A model generated the notes under the pieces. That model had not been told where the DNA came from and did no database searches. It saw nothing but the letters and a program-made list of their open reading frames with translations. A stretch of 64,000 nt of DNA from Geodermatophilus sp. DSM 44513 (GTDB lineage Bacteria; Actinomycetota; Actinomycetes; Mycobacteriales; Geodermatophilaceae). Both the position numbers and the translations under genes were made by a program. Position 1 is the first letter of the stretch; each line of letters starts with the position of its first letter. Positions 62,199 to 64,000 of this stretch are shown piece by piece. Where the stretch lies: positions 1,116,001 to 1,180,000 of the forward strand of contig NZ_CP135963.1 in NCBI RefSeq assembly GCF_032460525.1. The letters run 5' to 3'.

Positions 62199-62763
62199 GC
62201 ACCGGACGGTCGTGCTCGTGCCCGAGCACACCGTAGGAGCCGGCCGGCAGCGCCAGCAGCGCTCCCGCGCGGGGCTCCAGCCCCAGCCAGCGCGCGGTGA
62301 GGACGCGCAGCACGTGGCCGTGCGCGACCAGCACCACGTCGCCGTCGGCCAGCAGCCGGCGCGCGCGGTCGAGCACCCGGTCGGCCCGCGCGCCGACGTC
62401 GGCCAGCGTCTCGCCCGGGGTGTCCCCGGGGACGGTGCCGTCGTCCCAGATCGACCAGAGCCGGCCCAGCTGCGCGCTGATCTCCGCCGTCGTGCGGCCC
62501 TCGTACCCGCCGTAGTCCAGCTCCACGAGGTCCTCGTCGGTGGCGGTGGGGGTGAGGCCGGCGAGCTCGGCGGTCTGCCGGGCCCGCAGCCGCGGGCTGG
62601 TCCACACCGCGGCGAGGGTGCGCCCGTCGAGGTCGCCACGCAGCCGGCGGGCCTGTTCCTCGCCCTCGGGCAGCAGCGGCAGGTCGGTGACGCCGGTGTG
62701 CTGGCCGCTGAGGCTCCACTCGGTCTGCCCGTGCCGGATCACGACGACCTCGCCCATGCCCAT
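62176..62763 (-). CDS. Histidine phosphatase superfamily protein
   Basis: The 195-residue phosphatase has VVVIRHGQTEWSLSGQHTGVTDLPL (RHG catalytic His), TSPRLRARQTAELAG, LVELDYGGYEGRTTAEI (acidic residue) and VVLVAHGHVLRVLTARWLGL (second His). It belongs to the phosphoglycerate-mutase-like branch. The substrate cannot be assigned. Confidence 0.9.
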   Translation of the reverse strand: MGMGEVVVIRHGQTEWSLSGQHTGVTDLPLLPEGEEQARRLRGDLDGRTLAAVWTSPRLRARQTAELAGLTPTATDEDLVELDYGGYEGRTTAEISAQLGRLWSIWDDGTVPGDTPGETLADVGARADRVLDRARRLLADGDVVLVAHGHVLRVLTARWLGLEPRAGALLALPAGSYGVLGHEHDRPVLTGWGLH

Positions 62764-62873
62764 CTCCTCCAGTGTCGGCGGTCACATCCCGGAAGAGCAA
62801 CGCCCGCTCCCCGTGCTGGCCAGCGGAGAGACCCCGTGGCACCCGGCCGCGGGCGGACCCCCCTGGAGGAAGC

Positions 62874-63728
62874 ATGACCGCGGTCGCACCCACCGACACC
62901 TTCGCCCTCGGCGGGGACCTGCCCGTCCACCGCCTCGGTTACGGCGCCATGCAGCTGACCGGCCCCGGCGTCTGGGACGAGCCGGCCGACCCGGAGAACG
63001 CCCGCCGCGTGCTGCGCGCCGCCGTCGAGCAGGGCGTGGACTTCATCGACACCGCCGACTCCTACGGCCCGGTGGTCAGCGAGCGGCTCATCGCCGAGGC
63101 GCTGCACCCCTACCCGGAGGGGCTGGTCGTCGCCACCAAGGCCGGGCTGACCCGCCAGGGCCCCGGCATCTGGACGCCGGTCGGCCGCCCGGCCTACCTG
63201 CGCCAGCAGGTCGAGCTGTCGCTGCGCACGCTGCGCCTGGAGCGCATCGACCTCATCCAGCTGCACCGCATCGACGCCGAGGTGCCGCTGGCCGACCAGC
63301 TCGGCGCGTTCAAGGAGCTGCAGGAGGAGGGCAAGGTCCGCCACATCGGCCTGTCCGAGGTCTCGGTGGCCGAGCTGCAGCAGGCCCAGGAGATCGTCGA
63401 CGTGGTCAGCGTGCAGAACCTCTACAACCTGACGAACCGGCAGTCCCAGGAGGTCCTGGACCACTGCACGCAGCACGGCATCGCGTTCATCCCGTGGTTC
63501 CCGATCGCCACCGGCGACCTGGCCTCCCCGGACAGCCCGGTGGCCGACATCGCCCGCGAGCTGGACGCCACGCCGGCGCAGGTCGCGCTGGCCTGGCTGC
63601 TGCACACCTCGCCGGTCGTGCTGCCCATCCCGGGCACCAAGTCCCTGGACCACCTCGCCGAGAACCTCGGCGCCGCCGGGCTCCGGCTGTCGGCCGAGGA
63701 CGTGGCCCGCCTGGACGCCCTGGCCTGA
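62874..63728 (+). CDS. Aldo/keto reductase
   Basis: The 284-residue TIM-barrel enzyme has HRLGYGAMQLTGPGVWDEP, VDFIDTADSYGPVVSERLIAEAL (catalytic Asp and Tyr), VATKAGL (Lys), IDLIQLHRID (His) and VVLPIPGTKSLDHLAENLGA (NADPH site). It probably reduces aldehydes or ketones with NADPH. ATG 62874 follows GGAGGAA. The hairpin element copy 8 follows. Confidence 0.93.
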   Translation: MTAVAPTDTFALGGDLPVHRLGYGAMQLTGPGVWDEPADPENARRVLRAAVEQGVDFIDTADSYGPVVSERLIAEALHPYPEGLVVATKAGLTRQGPGIWTPVGRPAYLRQQVELSLRTLRLERIDLIQLHRIDAEVPLADQLGAFKELQEEGKVRHIGLSEVSVAELQQAQEIVDVVSVQNLYNLTNRQSQEVLDHCTQHGIAFIPWFPIATGDLASPDSPVADIARELDATPAQVALAWLLHTSPVVLPIPGTKSLDHLAENLGAAGLRLSAEDVARLDALA

Positions 63729-63732
63729 GGAA

Positions 63733-63796
63733 GGACCCTCCTGCAGGGTCCTCCCCACCCCTCGCAGGCTCGGGGCGGTGACCTTGCTGGAGGGCC
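63733..63796 (+). terminator. Dispersed hairpin element, copy 8
   Basis: GG(A)CCCTCC and GGAGGGCC form the outer stem, four bases after the aldo/keto reductase stop. A CTGCAGGGTCC insertion makes this copy longer than the others. It lies between convergent genes. Confidence 0.7.
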
Positions 63797-63809
63797 GCGT
63801 CCGTCGCGC

Positions 63810-64000
63810 CTACCGCCAGTGGCGCAGCGGACCGGTGTGCGTCCGGCGGCGGCCGGTGCGGTCCTCGGCGTGCCGCACCGGCCGCGGCCGGTGCGGCAGA
63901 GGAGCGCCCGCCGGGGGCAGGGGGACGGCGGTGTCGGCGTCGACCGGGCCGTCGAGCTCCAGTCGCCCCGCGAGCCCGGAGGACAGGACCAGCCGCCGGG
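63810..64000 (-). CDS. Hypothetical protein, C-terminal end (cut by window edge)
   Basis: A minus-strand frame enters from the right edge and stops at TAG (63810-63812). The 63 visible residues start RRLVLSSGLAGRLELDGPVD and end in an arginine/histidine-rich tail (HRPRPVRHAEDRTGRRRTH). No family is recognisable from this part. It is convergent with the aldo/keto reductase across the hairpin element. Confidence 0.45.
   Translation of the reverse strand, partial: RRLVLSSGLAGRLELDGPVDADTAVPLPPAGAPLPHRPRPVRHAEDRTGRRRTHTGPLRHWR

Overview
The right-hand 50 kb (about 14.4-64 kb) is very G+C-rich, gene-dense chromosome with many GTG starts and 4-bp ATGA/GTGA overlaps. Its gene order (pncB, clpS, DUF2017, mec-cysO-cysM, a metallo-beta-lactamase PDE-like gene, rph-rdgB, and ctaD-serB) matches conserved actinobacterial neighbourhoods. 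The organism is most likely a high-G+C actinobacterium of the Geodermatophilaceae type (Blastococcus, Geodermatophilus or Modestobacter). The genus is inference.

Positions 1 to about 14.38 kb form a visibly lower-G+C mosaic island. Its right end is the 3' half of a tRNA-Ala(GGC) gene (14338-14379), cut exactly at the anticodon loop, and the chromosome resumes beyond it with a strong terminator. A decayed copy of the same half-tRNA lies at 4923-4963 and a tRNA-Gly(TCC)-like remnant lies at 8267-8346, so several integration events are likely. No integrase is in the window. The island carries: a DNA adenine-methyltransferase gene cut by the left edge; a three-gene overlapping operon (double-GHKL histidine-kinase-like ATPase, receiver protein, ComEC-like metallo-beta-lactamase); a membrane beta-helix protein split by an in-frame amber codon; decaying fragments; and a tight four-gene nucleotide operon (P-loop kinase, RelA/SpoT-domain protein with OB-fold tail, endonuclease V homologue, ITPase/HAM1). 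The last two intact operons are the best candidates for undescribed systems, possibly phage defence.

14.4-26.8 kb: a kinase-like phosphotransferase; an orphan FlbD-like protein and an OmpR regulator; then a surface-fibre locus with two TasA-like proteins, two further exported SipW-type substrates, a SipW-family signal peptidase, an embedded receiver/HPt-like protein and a downstream histidine kinase plus receiver; then three envelope-stress proteins (DUF3618, holin-X, a low-complexity membrane protein) and a formate/nitrite-type channel.

26.9-44.3 kb: a YgiB/YgiC-like pair, an F420-type reductase, DNA glycosylase-like and methyltransferase genes, two MFS exporters, a zinc alcohol dehydrogenase, an M23 peptidase, a CDF metal exporter, cytochrome oxidase assembly protein and CtaD, and SerB.

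44.3-64 kb: NAD salvage (pncB-pncA-AraC), clpS, the CysM/CysO/Mec cysteine route, a stand-alone LigD-type polymerase, Bcp, YjbQ, rph-rdgB, two cyclic-di-GMP proteins, tRNA-Leu(TAG), TetR, a histidine phosphatase and an aldo/keto reductase.

A dispersed intergenic hairpin family (eight copies, with covarying outer stems and a conserved bulged A) sits just after stop codons and looks like a lineage-specific terminator. Other non-coding features include an 84-bp tandem repeat with a covarying hairpin between yjbQ and rph, and a duplicated leader in front of both TasA genes.
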